64,000 nt of DNA from Chitinophaga sp. 180180018-3 (GCF_037893185.1 NZ_CP140772.1:682001-746000); one strand, 5' to 3'; shown: positions 7,689 to 16,127, counted from the stretch's first letter. Notes: a model not told the origin generated them from the sequence alone. A program made the numbers and translations.

Positions 7689-9998
7689 TTAATCAATAAT
7701 GAACTCATCTGCAAACAACCAGGCAGGACTTCCGGCGCCCGCAGCACCTGCGGGGATGGTACCGAAATTCTGCATTTTTACTTTCACAAATTTTCCTCTT
7801 ACCTGTTGTAAGGTTCCTCTGATGCGGTTAATGCCATTCTGGGTAAAAGTTGTTTGTTTATATACCTCTTTGTAAGTTTTGCCATCTTCAGAAACAGCAA
7901 ATACTACTTCCTTCGGAGGATAGATCCAATCGCCTTTTGCATTGATAATATTGATGCCAACGCCATGAATATCCTGCACGCTGTCCAGTTCCACTACTGC
8001 TTCCATACCGGTGCCTTTGAAGCCAAACCATTCGTTGTCGCTATAGGAAGCGTTGCCTTCTATGCCATTTACCAGCACAAAGGTGCTTTCCGGATGATGG
8101 CTTTTATCCGCTTCCGGTGTCATGGTAACTTTTTTGGCCAGTCCTTTGTGAAAGCGGAAAGTCTGATTGTATTCATTGCCGAATGGTTTGCCATCGAGGA
8201 ATACCTGCGCCCTTACAGTGCCTGTTTTAGCGATCTGAATGGGTTGGGTATAAGGAGTCGACTGAGGGGTAGGAGCGGTACTATCGGTAGAGAAAAATAT
8301 CCTGGCGTTGTCGAGAATGCTGCTGAGCGTGAGTGTTACAGCACCTTTGCCGTTGCCGGCTATCTTTCCTTTTACTTCAAATACATGCTTGGCGTAATTT
8401 ACTTTCTTCAGGTCGAGGCGTTTCACATGCCATTTAAGGCGCCCGGCGAAGTTGTCGTAATTGCGTTTGTCTTTGGGAGACCAAACCACTTCGGCCAGCG
8501 CTGCTGCACGTGGATAGGCCATATACTCCAGGTAGTCGGTGTTGCCGATATATTCGGTCCACAGGTTGGCCTGTGCGCCTTTGATGTATTGGGCTTCATC
8601 TTTGTTCAGTTCAGCCGGCACTGGTTCGTAGGAATAGACCTGGCTCACAGGTAGGAATCCGCCGATGGCCAATGGTTCATTGGCAGATCTTGACTGGTAA
8701 TGATCGAAGTAGCAATAATCGCCTGGTGTCATGATCACATTGTGATGTTGCTTCGCCGCGGCGATGCCGCCTTCTACGCCTCTCCAGCTCATTACGCTGG
8801 CATTAGGAGCGAGGCCGCCTTCCAGGATTTCATCCCAGCCTATGATCTGGCGTCCTTTGCTGTTCAGGTATTTTTCCATGCGCTGAATGAAGTAGCTCTG
8901 CAGTGCATGCGCATCTTTGAGGCCTTCCTGCTTCATGCGGGCCTGGCATTTCGGGCATTTCTCCCAACGCACTTTCGGGCATTCATCGCCACCGATGTGA
9001 ATATACTTGCTGGGGAACAATGCCATTACTTCATCCAGCACATCCTGCAGGAAGAGGTAAACGCTGTCGTTACCGGCGCAGTACACATCGTCATATACGC
9101 CCCAGCGTGTGCCTACTTCATATGGGCCACCGGTGCAACCCAGGTTAGGATACGCTGCCAGTACGGCGAGGGAGTGGCCAGGCATTTCAATTTCAGGGAT
9201 GATGGTAACGAAACGGTCGGCTGCATACTTTACCACATCTTTGATCTGGTCTTGTGTATAATAGCCACCATAAGGTTTGCCATCGAATTTGTTATCTGCA
9301 TATTTGCCGGCCATGGTTTCTTTCCTTTTAGAAGAAATTTCCTGCAGGCGCGGATATTTCTTGATTTCAATGCGCCAGCCCTGGTCTTCGGTCAGATGCC
9401 AGTGGAAGGTGTTGAACTTATGCATGGCCAGCAGGTCGATATACTTCTTGACGAATTCAACGGAGAAGAAGTGCCTGCCTACATCGAGATGCATACCGCG
9501 ATAGGGAAAGCGGGGCGCATCGGTGATATTGACGCCTGGAATATATAATGCGGCTGTTTTCTCAACCGGCAGCAGCTGTATCAGGGTTTGTATACCGTAG
9601 AAAGTACCGCTGCTGCTGTTACCGTTGATGGCAACATGTTGATGATCTGCAATTAGCGTATAACCTTCTCCGTTAGTAGAATCACTTCCTGAATGCAATA
9701 TAATCGCATTCTTATCGCCCTTATCCTGGATAGCGAGTTCGTATCCGGTCAGCTCTCTGAGCCAGGTATTAAACAGGGCAGCAGTTTTTTTGTCGCTTTC
9801 ATTCGTAGCAATGATCACTGTTTTTTTATCCAGCAGGAATGAGTCGGCGGTTTCGCTGATGCTGGCTGGTAAAGGAATGATACTTACCCGTCCTTTCGGT
9901 GCGCCGGCTTTTTCGCCGGTATTGCAGCTCCAGAGGCCGGCTGTAGTCAGCGCAAGGCCGGAAAGCAGGCAGAGGTGAAGAAAGGTTTTTAGAGACAT
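7689..9998 (-). CDS. Beta-N-acetylhexosaminidase, GH20 lipoprotein
   Basis: 769 residues. A lipoprotein signal peptide ends in LWSC (Cys25). An N-terminal GH20b-type domain (about 35-160) precedes the catalytic TIM barrel (about 163-510) with the marker HWHLTEDQGWRIEIK (about 199-213) and the catalytic Asp-Glu pair in HIGGDECPKV (Asp338, Glu339). After it come a chitobiase/hexosaminidase C-terminal domain (about 555-630) and an F5/8-type carbohydrate-binding domain (about 640-769). It removes terminal GlcNAc or GalNAc from glycans or chito-oligomers outside the cytoplasm. It belongs to the glycan catabolic cluster and ends at a strong terminator. The ATG at 9998 is followed by a classical signal peptide. 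Confidence 0.95.
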   Translation of the reverse strand: MSLKTFLHLCLLSGLALTTAGLWSCNTGEKAGAPKGRVSIIPLPASISETADSFLLDKKTVIIATNESDKKTAALFNTWLRELTGYELAIQDKGDKNAIILHSGSDSTNGEGYTLIADHQHVAINGNSSSGTFYGIQTLIQLLPVEKTAALYIPGVNITDAPRFPYRGMHLDVGRHFFSVEFVKKYIDLLAMHKFNTFHWHLTEDQGWRIEIKKYPRLQEISSKRKETMAGKYADNKFDGKPYGGYYTQDQIKDVVKYAADRFVTIIPEIEMPGHSLAVLAAYPNLGCTGGPYEVGTRWGVYDDVYCAGNDSVYLFLQDVLDEVMALFPSKYIHIGGDECPKVRWEKCPKCQARMKQEGLKDAHALQSYFIQRMEKYLNSKGRQIIGWDEILEGGLAPNASVMSWRGVEGGIAAAKQHHNVIMTPGDYCYFDHYQSRSANEPLAIGGFLPVSQVYSYEPVPAELNKDEAQYIKGAQANLWTEYIGNTDYLEYMAYPRAAALAEVVWSPKDKRNYDNFAGRLKWHVKRLDLKKVNYAKHVFEVKGKIAGNGKGAVTLTLSSILDNARIFFSTDSTAPTPQSTPYTQPIQIAKTGTVRAQVFLDGKPFGNEYNQTFRFHKGLAKKVTMTPEADKSHHPESTFVLVNGIEGNASYSDNEWFGFKGTGMEAVVELDSVQDIHGVGINIINAKGDWIYPPKEVVFAVSEDGKTYKEVYKQTTFTQNGINRIRGTLQQVRGKFVKVKMQNFGTIPAGAAGAGSPAWLFADEFIID

Positions 9999-10008
9999 AT
10001 GTGTTTTT

Positions 10009-10045
10009 TAGCTGCCAGCCTTTAGCTTTTAGCTGTTAGCTGGCG
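10009..10045. repeat. TAGCTGCCAGC-family intergenic repeat, copy 1
   Basis: TAGCTGCCAGCC and GTTAGCTGGCG form an imperfect inverted repeat (GCCAGC/GCTGGC), with further TTAGCTTTTAGCTG repeats between them. It lies between the endonuclease/phosphatase gene and the GH20 gene, 11 bp upstream of the latter. Similar units occur at 11947-11983 and 13044-13080. Confidence 0.6.
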
Positions 10046-10069
10046 TTTTGTTGGAAATTATTTTAAGAA

Positions 10070-10846
10070 TTAGTGGCTGGCTCCTACCAGTTCTATTTCG
10101 CACAACACGGGCCGGTGATCGGACGCCACGGTTTCTTCGATGATCCGGGCGGCGGTAATGCTCCAGCGGTGTTTGGGTGCTACCATGATGTAATCCAGTT
10201 TTACTTTAGGAGAATCGGATGGGAAGGTAGGCCCCATCTGACTGGTTGCATCGGTAAAAACTGTTTTCAGGATGCCTACTTCTTTGGAAGCTGGCAGCGC
10301 GTTGAAGTCGCCGGCAAGAATAACAGGTGTGGCGGCTGTGCGGAAATATTCGGCAAGGGCATTAGCCTGGTCGATGCGGTCAGTAGCTTTGTGGCCTGCA
10401 TCGAGGTGCGTGGTGACAAACTGCAGCGTGTCGCCCGGGAATTGTATGGTAACGATGCCTGCGGCCCTGGGCTCATTGCCTTTGGTAGAAGGCAGTGGCA
10501 GGGTAGTAGTGTTGCTGATGGGAAAACGGGAAAGAATGCCGGTACCGTAACCACCACCGTCGAAATCCATGGATTTCACGAAATAGGTGTACATGCCGGT
10601 AGATGCTGCCAGTTCTTTGAGCTGGTCAGACTGGCCGGTACGGGAGGTAACGCTGTCTACTTCCTGTAGTGCTACCAGATCCGGATTGGTGGCCAGTATC
10701 ACGTTGGCAATTCCCTGGAGGTCGAGCACCTGTTTCATGTTTTCCCCATGATGGATGTTGTAAGTAAGGATCTTTACTTTTTGCGCCTGTGCTAAAAGTG
10801 AAAAGCCTGTAGTACATACAACAGCAATAAGCAGCATTTTTTTCAT
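10070..10846 (-). CDS. Secreted endonuclease/exonuclease/phosphatase-family protein
   Basis: 258 residues with a signal peptide cleaved near LAQAQK (about residue 21). The EEP fold is shown by ILTYNIHHGENM (metal Asn), DLVALQEVD (metal Glu, about residue 62), LAGDFNALP (Asp-Phe-Asn motif, about 177) and ASDHRPVLCEIE (Asp-His, about 243). Members cleave phosphodiesters in nucleic acids, sphingolipids or inositol phosphates; the substrate cannot be told from sequence. Being secreted and placed in a glycan-degradation cluster, it may act on host or environmental polymers. The gene is 71 bp upstream of the GH20 start, with a TAGCTGCCAGC repeat between. Confidence 0.85.
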   Translation of the reverse strand: MKKMLLIAVVCTTGFSLLAQAQKVKILTYNIHHGENMKQVLDLQGIANVILATNPDLVALQEVDSVTSRTGQSDQLKELAASTGMYTYFVKSMDFDGGGYGTGILSRFPISNTTTLPLPSTKGNEPRAAGIVTIQFPGDTLQFVTTHLDAGHKATDRIDQANALAEYFRTAATPVILAGDFNALPASKEVGILKTVFTDATSQMGPTFPSDSPKVKLDYIMVAPKHRWSITAARIIEETVASDHRPVLCEIELVGASH

Positions 10847-10893
10847 AGCATCGTGTATTTAGGGATTTGAATACGGGAATCCCGGTTCAAAAT

Positions 10894-11088
10894 CAGTTAA
10901 ATGCTTCTTTCACGGGTCTGCCGGTCCAAACCTGCGGGGTTTTCAGACCGAAGATCCATGCGAGCGTGGCGGCGGTGAGCACCGAAACCATCCATGCCGA
11001 TGAGGATCACGTGCTTCACCCCTTTGACCTGTGCCTGCGCAAAGAAACTGCCAAGCAACAAGCCTGTTGCAATGATCAATTTTTTCAT
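10894..11088 (-). pseudogene. Remnant of an alkaline phosphatase/nucleotide pyrophosphatase-family gene with large internal deletion
   Basis: From ATG at 11088 the frame reads a signal peptide (MKKLIIATGLLLGSFFAQAQ) followed by VKGVKHVILIGMDGFGA, the start of a type I phosphodiesterase/alkaline phosphatase with its first metal motif GMDGFGA. Immediately after, a different frame reads TLAWIFGLKTPQVWTGRPV then KEAFN and stop, the usual C-terminal end of the same family (DIAPTLAWIFGLK-type). About 230-270 residues that normally lie between are missing and the two ends are out of frame. The first frame stops at 10897, the C-terminal frame at 10894. The product would be non-functional, except perhaps as a 63-residue exported fragment. 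Confidence 0.8.
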
Positions 11089-11176
11089 TTCGTTGTTCAC
11101 TTTAGGCGACGGCCTGCTGCCGTCCGCTTATTATATAATTAATGGGTTTCTTACAGGATATGACTATAGCTGGAGG

Positions 11177-11929
11177 CTAAGATAATAATGTTTTCTCGGC
11201 TATTTCACGGATCAGCGCCACTTCTTTTTTCTGCGAAACGGAAATGCCATATTCCGGAACGCCGGGAATGCCTCCCATGCTTACATTGGGATTGCGGTAT
11301 ATCATTTTGCTTTCTTCGTAAGCTTTAGCAGTGGTATGATATTCCATGATGCCGGTTGCTTTGATCAGCTGGGCAATGTTGCCGGATCGTACGCCGGAAC
11401 CAGCCATGATGGCAATTCTGTCGTTAGCCCTTTCCAGCAGATCTTTCAGCAGCGGAGCTCCTTCCACGGCAGTATTGCGGGAACCGGAAGTAAGGATACG
11501 TTCGCAACCGATACTGATGATATCTTCCAATGCTTCAAAAGGATTATCTGTCATATCAAATGCCCGGTGAAAAGTAACGCCCATGGGCCATGCCAGTTCT
11601 GTCAGCAGTTTGCAGCGTTGCTTATCTATCCGGCCGTCAGGTGTCAGTATCCCGATCACCACGCCGTTGCAGCCGAGCTGTTTACATCTTTCGATATCTT
11701 TTATCATTACCTCAAACTCCAGATCAGTATAGAGGAAATCTCCGCCGCGGGGGCGAATGATAGGGTAGAGATCTATTTTAACTTTGTCTCTCGCTACAGC
11801 AATGGTACCATGGGAAGGCGTGGTACCACCTTCCAGCAGGTTGTCGCATAATTCAATCCGGTTGGCTCCTCCATCTTCCGCAGCTATACAGGAAGCAACA
11901 GACGCAGCACATATTTCAAGGGTGAACAT
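11177..11929 (-). CDS. cutC: CutC-family TIM-barrel protein
   Basis: 250 residues, the normal family length. Family markers are LEICAASVASCIAAEDGGANRIELC near the start (seen as EICAASVAS and GGANRIELCDNL), GGTTPSHG, IIRPRGGDFLYTDLEFEVM, GVVIGILTPDGRID, VTFHRAFDMTDNP and MAGSGVRSGN. CutC was named for copper homeostasis in E. coli, but no copper ligand cluster is evident and the role is debated. Here it sits between a glycosylasparaginase gene and glycan hydrolases, which suggests a sugar-related task. The ATG at 11929 is 18 bp downstream of a TAGCTGCCAGC-type repeat. Confidence 0.92.
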   Translation of the reverse strand: MFTLEICAASVASCIAAEDGGANRIELCDNLLEGGTTPSHGTIAVARDKVKIDLYPIIRPRGGDFLYTDLEFEVMIKDIERCKQLGCNGVVIGILTPDGRIDKQRCKLLTELAWPMGVTFHRAFDMTDNPFEALEDIISIGCERILTSGSRNTAVEGAPLLKDLLERANDRIAIMAGSGVRSGNIAQLIKATGIMEYHTTAKAYEESKMIYRNPNVSMGGIPGVPEYGISVSQKKEVALIREIAEKTLLS

Positions 11930-11946
11930 AAGAAACAGCTTTATGA

Positions 11947-11983
11947 GAGCTACCAGCAGCTGGCTGCTAGTAGCTGCCAGCTA
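11947..11983. repeat. TAGCTGCCAGC-family intergenic repeat, copy 2, containing the stop codon of the glycosylasparaginase gene
   Basis: GAGCTACCAGCAGCTGG and CTGCTAGTAGCTGCCAGC are overlapping imperfect inverted repeats. The TAG stop of the glycosylasparaginase (11981-11983, minus strand) is the last triplet of the unit. Confidence 0.6.
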
Positions 11984-13039
11984 AAAATAATGTTTTCCGT
12001 CTATCAGCACATTGCTGGTATCGCTGGTGCAGGCGGCATAATTGAAGCCTTTCTGCAGGCAATAAGCACCGTGTTCTCCTTTTTTATTCAGGGCAAGGAA
12101 GCCTACCTGTATTTCTTTCGCTTTGGAGGGGCTTCTTTTTACGATCCTTTCCACAGCTTCTTTGCAGGCTTTTTCCGGCGGATATCCCTGGCGCATCAGC
12201 TCTACTACGAGGTGACTGCCTACTATTTTGATCACTTCTTCGCCTACACCGGTGCTGGTGGCGGCGCCTACTTCATTGTCGACATACAGGCCGGCGCCGA
12301 TGATAGGCGAATCACCTACACGGCCATGCATCTTAAACGCCATACCGCTGGTAGTGCAGGCGCCGGACAGGTTACCGTCGGCGTCCATGGCCACCATGCC
12401 TATGGTATCGTGGTTGTACACATTCCCGGGGAGCATCAGCGGATTGAATGCGGTAGCGCCGTTGGTGGGTGTGTACGATTTGTTTTCAATGTTGATAATT
12501 GGCTTGTATTCGGAAGTTTTGAGCCATTCCTTCCAGGCTTTTTCCGATTCCGGTGTAAGGAGGTTCTCTTTCTGGAATCCGTTGGCGAGTGCAAACTGCA
12601 GTGCGCCGTCACCTACCAGCATTACATGCGGTGTTTTCTCCATTACCATGCGTGCAACAGAAATAGCATGTGTTACATGTTCCAGGGCACCTACGGATCC
12701 GCAGTTGCCATGTTCATCCATGATGCAGGCATCGAGCGTAACACGGCCGTCGCGGTCCGGAAAACCGGCGAAACCAACGGTATGGTTATTGGGATCGGCT
12801 TCCGGCACTCTGACACCCGCTTCCACAGCGTCCAGCGCGCGACCGCCCTTTTTCAGAATTTCCCAGGCCGCAGCGTTGGCAGCGCGTCCGAAATCCCATG
12901 TAGATACCACAATCGGCTTACCTTTTACAGGTTTGCCTTTTCCCTGGGAGCGTGCAACCGTTCCCGTTACTCCGTCCAAAGAGAAAACAGCGGCACTAAG
13001 GGCCGCTGTTTTCAGGAATCTTCTTCTGTTATTAGTCAT
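11981..13039 (-). CDS. N4-(beta-N-acetylglucosaminyl)-L-asparaginase (glycosylasparaginase)
   Basis: 352 residues. A Tat-type signal (NRRRFLKTAALSAAVFSL) directs export. The Ntn-hydrolase precursor is cut before the catalytic Thr in HDTIGMVAMD (Thr212), producing alpha and beta chains; GACTTSGMAFKMHGRVGDSP and GAGLYVDNEVGAATSTGVGE further down are the substrate-site motifs. It hydrolyses the GlcNAc-Asn bond after the peptide and outer sugars have been removed, so it implies N-glycoprotein use. It lies in the minus operon with ROK kinase and an MFS transporter upstream and cutC downstream. The start ATG (13039) gives the twin-arginine motif at once. The stop codon lies in a short repeat. Confidence 0.95.
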   Translation of the reverse strand: MTNNRRRFLKTAALSAAVFSLDGVTGTVARSQGKGKPVKGKPIVVSTWDFGRAANAAAWEILKKGGRALDAVEAGVRVPEADPNNHTVGFAGFPDRDGRVTLDACIMDEHGNCGSVGALEHVTHAISVARMVMEKTPHVMLVGDGALQFALANGFQKENLLTPESEKAWKEWLKTSEYKPIINIENKSYTPTNGATAFNPLMLPGNVYNHDTIGMVAMDADGNLSGACTTSGMAFKMHGRVGDSPIIGAGLYVDNEVGAATSTGVGEEVIKIVGSHLVVELMRQGYPPEKACKEAVERIVKRSPSKAKEIQVGFLALNKKGEHGAYCLQKGFNYAACTSDTSNVLIDGKHYF

Positions 13040-13043
13040 AAAA

Positions 13044-13080
13044 TAGCTTTTAAGTTAGCTGCCAGCAGCAAGCTGCTAGT
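13044..13080. repeat. TAGCTGCCAGC-family intergenic repeat, copy 3, containing the ROK gene stop codon
   Basis: The unit TAGCTTTTAAGTTAGCTG then CCAGCAGCAAGCTGCTAGT fills the gap between the ROK and glycosylasparaginase genes. The TAG stop of the ROK gene (13076-13078, minus strand) is inside it. Confidence 0.6.
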
Positions 13081-14041
13081 CCTTCATCTCCCAGGCCAAT
13101 GCGCTTGCTCCAAGGATAGCGGCATCGCTTTCTTTCAGTTCGGAGAACAGCAATTTAACTTTATTCTGGAATATGGGGAGCAGGTTCTTTTCCATGTGTT
13201 CCCTTACCGGTTTCATGATGAGGTCGCCGGCTTTGGTAAGACCACCGAAGAGGATAATTGCTTCAGGGCTGGAGAACATCACGAAGTTGGCGAGTGCTTC
13301 ACCGAGTATCTTACCGGTGAACTCGTATACCTCCATTGCCAGCGGATCGCCTTCCATAGCTGCTTCATAGATCAGTTTGGAGTTGATTTCCTCCTTGCTG
13401 TGACTACGCATGCTGCTGAGCGTATCCGGGCGGTTGGCCAGGAATTCCAGTGCGGTGTTGGTAACGCCGGTAGCAGAAGCATATGCTTCCAGTGAGCCAT
13501 GCGCACCGGTACCAGGATGGTAACGGCCTCCGGGAAGTACGATACAGTGACCGAGCTCGCCTGCAAAACCGTCGTGCCCGTATATGAGCTGACCATTAGC
13601 AACGATACCGCTGCCTACGCCGGTGCCGAGGGTGATCACAATGAAATCTTTCATCCCTCTGGCGGCGCCGTAGATCAGTTCACCCAATGCCGCCGCATTA
13701 GCGTCGTTGGTTAAAACGGTTGGCAAACCGAATTTCTGTTCCAGCAGGCTGGCCAGTGGCACCACCCCTTTCCAGCGCAGATTCGGAGCATATTCGATGT
13801 TACCGGTATAGTAGTTGCCGTTAGGCGCCCCTACCCCAATACCTTTAATCTGTTCAATACCACCTACTTCTTCGATCAGTTTCGACATATGTCCGTGAAG
13901 CTCATCCAGAAAGCCATTCACGTCTTCATGCTGGTTGGTCAACATCCGACCATCACATAAAATATTACCTCTTCTGTCTACAATACCGAATTTCGTATTA
14001 GTGCCTCCGATATCAATGCCCACCGCTAACTGCTGACTCAT
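13076..14041 (-). CDS. ROK-family sugar kinase lacking the zinc cysteines
   Basis: 321 residues from ATG at 14041, preceded by AAGGAATT; the TTG at 14047 adds only two residues. The phosphate-binding motif is AVGIDIGGTNTKFG (residues 6-19), the catalytic Asp lies in LTNDANAAALGE, and LGTGVGSGIV is present. The usual zinc motif CxCGxxGC is replaced: after GELGHCIV comes PGTGAHGSLEAYAS, so Pro, Thr and Ser stand where the three Cys should be. ROK kinases phosphorylate glucose, GlcNAc, ManNAc or similar sugars in the cytosol. In this cluster GlcNAc is the likely substrate, feeding NagB; that is inference. The 5' end overlaps the transporter gene by 29 bp. Confidence 0.88.
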   Translation of the reverse strand: MSQQLAVGIDIGGTNTKFGIVDRRGNILCDGRMLTNQHEDVNGFLDELHGHMSKLIEEVGGIEQIKGIGVGAPNGNYYTGNIEYAPNLRWKGVVPLASLLEQKFGLPTVLTNDANAAALGELIYGAARGMKDFIVITLGTGVGSGIVANGQLIYGHDGFAGELGHCIVLPGGRYHPGTGAHGSLEAYASATGVTNTALEFLANRPDTLSSMRSHSKEEINSKLIYEAAMEGDPLAMEVYEFTGKILGEALANFVMFSSPEAIILFGGLTKAGDLIMKPVREHMEKNLLPIFQNKVKLLFSELKESDAAILGASALAWEMKD

Positions 14042-15932
14042 AATCAATTCCTTGAGATTTTAAAATGTTTTTAACTCTAAATGCGAAGAATGCGAGATAA
14101 GCAAAGCACAACGCCGGGATAATGTAAGAGGCGTGAATACCGATGCTTGGAATATCTGCCAGACCACCCTGAACAGGAGGTATAAGTGAACCACCGAGGA
14201 TCATCATGATCAGGAATGCGGATCCCTGACCAGTGTATTTACCCAGGCCGGCAATAGATAATGCGAAAATACTAGGCCACATCACGGAGCAGTATAAACC
14301 GCCGCTGATGAATGCAAAAGTTGCCAGCTGACCGGAAGATAACAATCCGACAATCACAGAACCAATGCCCAGCAAACCGAATATCATAAGGGTTTTGGCT
14401 GGTTTATCCTGACCGGCGAAGAAACCGATGATCTGGATAACGATGCAGATGGCGTATGGATATAATTGACTGATATCGTTGCCTTTGATGCTGTTGGCTC
14501 CCAGTACAACGCCATAGGCGACGAACGGAACCACCACGCAAAGGATATTACGTACAGACTTGGAAACATTGAATACGCTGATGGCGCCTGTCCATCGGCC
14601 AATCATCATACTTCCCCAGAACAGGGATACATATGGATCCAGTTCTGATTCTGCCAAACCTTTAGTGGTTAAGAATCCCGGATGTTTCAGCAATGCGCCG
14701 AGGTTGCTGGCGATGGTTACTTCCACACCCACATAAATGAAAATGGCGAGCATACCCAGGATGAGCTGCGGATACTTCATCGCGCCCCAGCCTTCGGCAC
14801 TGCCTGAAGAAGACATCCTGGCGTTGAAAAGGATACCGATGATACCAACGATACCAGCAATAAAGAGTGGCAGTTCAAATTTCAGTACCAGTCCTGCGAG
14901 GATCAGGATAAACATAAATGTAATACCGAGCAGCGACCGTGTAGCCTTTGGCGAAGATTCGAATACTTCAGATGAATCTGCGCTTTCCGGCATTTTTACA
15001 AAAGCAAAAATAGCGGCAGCTACCAGGAAGAGCGCAATCAGGAGGAAGTACAGCGTATTAATCTTGCTAATATCTGTACTTACTTCACCACCTTTAATAT
15101 TACCGAATAGTAACATACTCACGATAATAGGACCGATGGTAGTACCGAAGGAGTTCACACCACCTGCGAGATTCAGGCGGTGAGCGCCTTTTGCAGGATC
15201 ACCCAGCAGGATGGCAAACGGATTGGCGGCAGTTTGCTGCAGCGAGAAGCCTAGTGCAACAATAAATAACGCCATGAGAATAAGGGCAAAATAACCAAAC
15301 GTAACTGTTTGTTTAAAATCAGTGTCCAGCACAGTAACTACTTTCCCGATGTCGGCCTTTTTGAAGTTGCCGGTATATTGATGATGTTCATCATCTTTTG
15401 TAAAACCGCCGGAAACCAGAGAAACCAGCTGAGGCTCAGCAATGTACTTCTGGGCCGCATCGTTGTTGGCAATCAGGAGTGCGTAAGTATCTGCTTCTTT
15501 CTCGCGGCGTATTTTCACCTGCCTGTCGGAAGTCTGCAGCTGTTGCTCTACCTGGAAATTACTGATGTCTTTTACGGTTTCTTTGATCGGAACGATCTTT
15601 TCTTTATTCACACATGGAATCATGATGGCAGAACCCAGCACAGAGATCAGCAGGCCATAGATAATACCTTTCCGGTAGCCGATCTTGTTAAGGATATCTA
15701 CTTTTCTTGCTGCAGAAGCCAGATACAGGATCAGGGATCCGATGAAATAGGCGCTGTAAAAAGAGAAGTCAATCAGCTGTGACTCCAGTTGGGTAAGGTT
15801 GAAGTGTGATTTACAGAAAGGGATAAAAATACTGTTGGACGCAGCCAGAAATCCCCAGAAAAAGAAAACCAGAATAAGCACAAAGAACGAAGGATGTGTA
15901 CTTTGTGCGCTTTGCTTTGATTGCTGAGTCAT
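14013..15932 (-). CDS. FHS-type MFS sugar transporter with large hydrophilic insertion
   Basis: 639 residues, compared with about 420-440 for L-fucose:H+ symporter-type (FucP/GluP) proteins. The first helices (FFVLILVFFFWGFLAASNS, SQLIDFSFYSAYFIGSLI) and ALGFSLQQTAANPFAILLGD plus NLAGGVNSFGTTIGPIIVS match the family. Between the third and fourth predicted helices there is a polar stretch of about 100 residues (about 113-212, rich in Lys, Gln and Asp), and another polar segment near 300-330. The inner-membrane protein probably imports a neutral sugar (GlcNAc, Fuc, Gal or a disaccharide). It is the first gene of the minus operon that continues with the ROK kinase, overlapping it by 29 bp, which indicates translational coupling. 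Confidence 0.9.
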   Translation of the reverse strand: MTQQSKQSAQSTHPSFFVLILVFFFWGFLAASNSIFIPFCKSHFNLTQLESQLIDFSFYSAYFIGSLILYLASAARKVDILNKIGYRKGIIYGLLISVLGSAIMIPCVNKEKIVPIKETVKDISNFQVEQQLQTSDRQVKIRREKEADTYALLIANNDAAQKYIAEPQLVSLVSGGFTKDDEHHQYTGNFKKADIGKVVTVLDTDFKQTVTFGYFALILMALFIVALGFSLQQTAANPFAILLGDPAKGAHRLNLAGGVNSFGTTIGPIIVSMLLFGNIKGGEVSTDISKINTLYFLLIALFLVAAAIFAFVKMPESADSSEVFESSPKATRSLLGITFMFILILAGLVLKFELPLFIAGIVGIIGILFNARMSSSGSAEGWGAMKYPQLILGMLAIFIYVGVEVTIASNLGALLKHPGFLTTKGLAESELDPYVSLFWGSMMIGRWTGAISVFNVSKSVRNILCVVVPFVAYGVVLGANSIKGNDISQLYPYAICIVIQIIGFFAGQDKPAKTLMIFGLLGIGSVIVGLLSSGQLATFAFISGGLYCSVMWPSIFALSIAGLGKYTGQGSAFLIMMILGGSLIPPVQGGLADIPSIGIHASYIIPALCFAYLAFFAFRVKNILKSQGIDYESAVSGGH

Positions 15933-16041
15933 AAACGTGTTATGTTACTGTGAAATTTTGCCGGATAAATGTATAATTATTTTTTTAAAATTTTTTAAAA
16001 AGTAAAATAATTCTTGCAATTTAATGATCCGGTTAAACGAT

Positions 16042-16061
16042 TTAGCAAAAATATTTGCGAA
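16042..16061. promoter_or_regulatory. Candidate operator TTAGCAAA-4-TTTGCGAA between the divergent transporters
   Basis: A 20-bp near-perfect palindrome (7 of 8 base pairs per arm) with an AATA centre lies between the two divergently transcribed sugar transporter genes. A direct repeat of its first 13 bases (TTTAGCAAAAATA) recurs at 16101-16113, 15 bp before the plus-strand ATG. The structure fits a dimeric repressor or activator site. Confidence 0.5.
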
Positions 16062-16127
16062 ATATACAAGAAATATAGGAGAAGTTTGATTATGTTCGTG
16101 TTTAGCAAAAATAATTCTGACAGTATT

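Noticed and set aside
11990..13495. Long plus-strand ORF of 501 codons
   Set aside because: It is antisense to the glycosylasparaginase and ROK genes, has no signal for translation and its product resembles no protein; a codon-bias shadow.
16014..16127. Start of the plus-strand transporter at 16014
   Set aside because: It overlaps the candidate operator and codes for a basic leader unlike the family; ATG at 16128 fits better.
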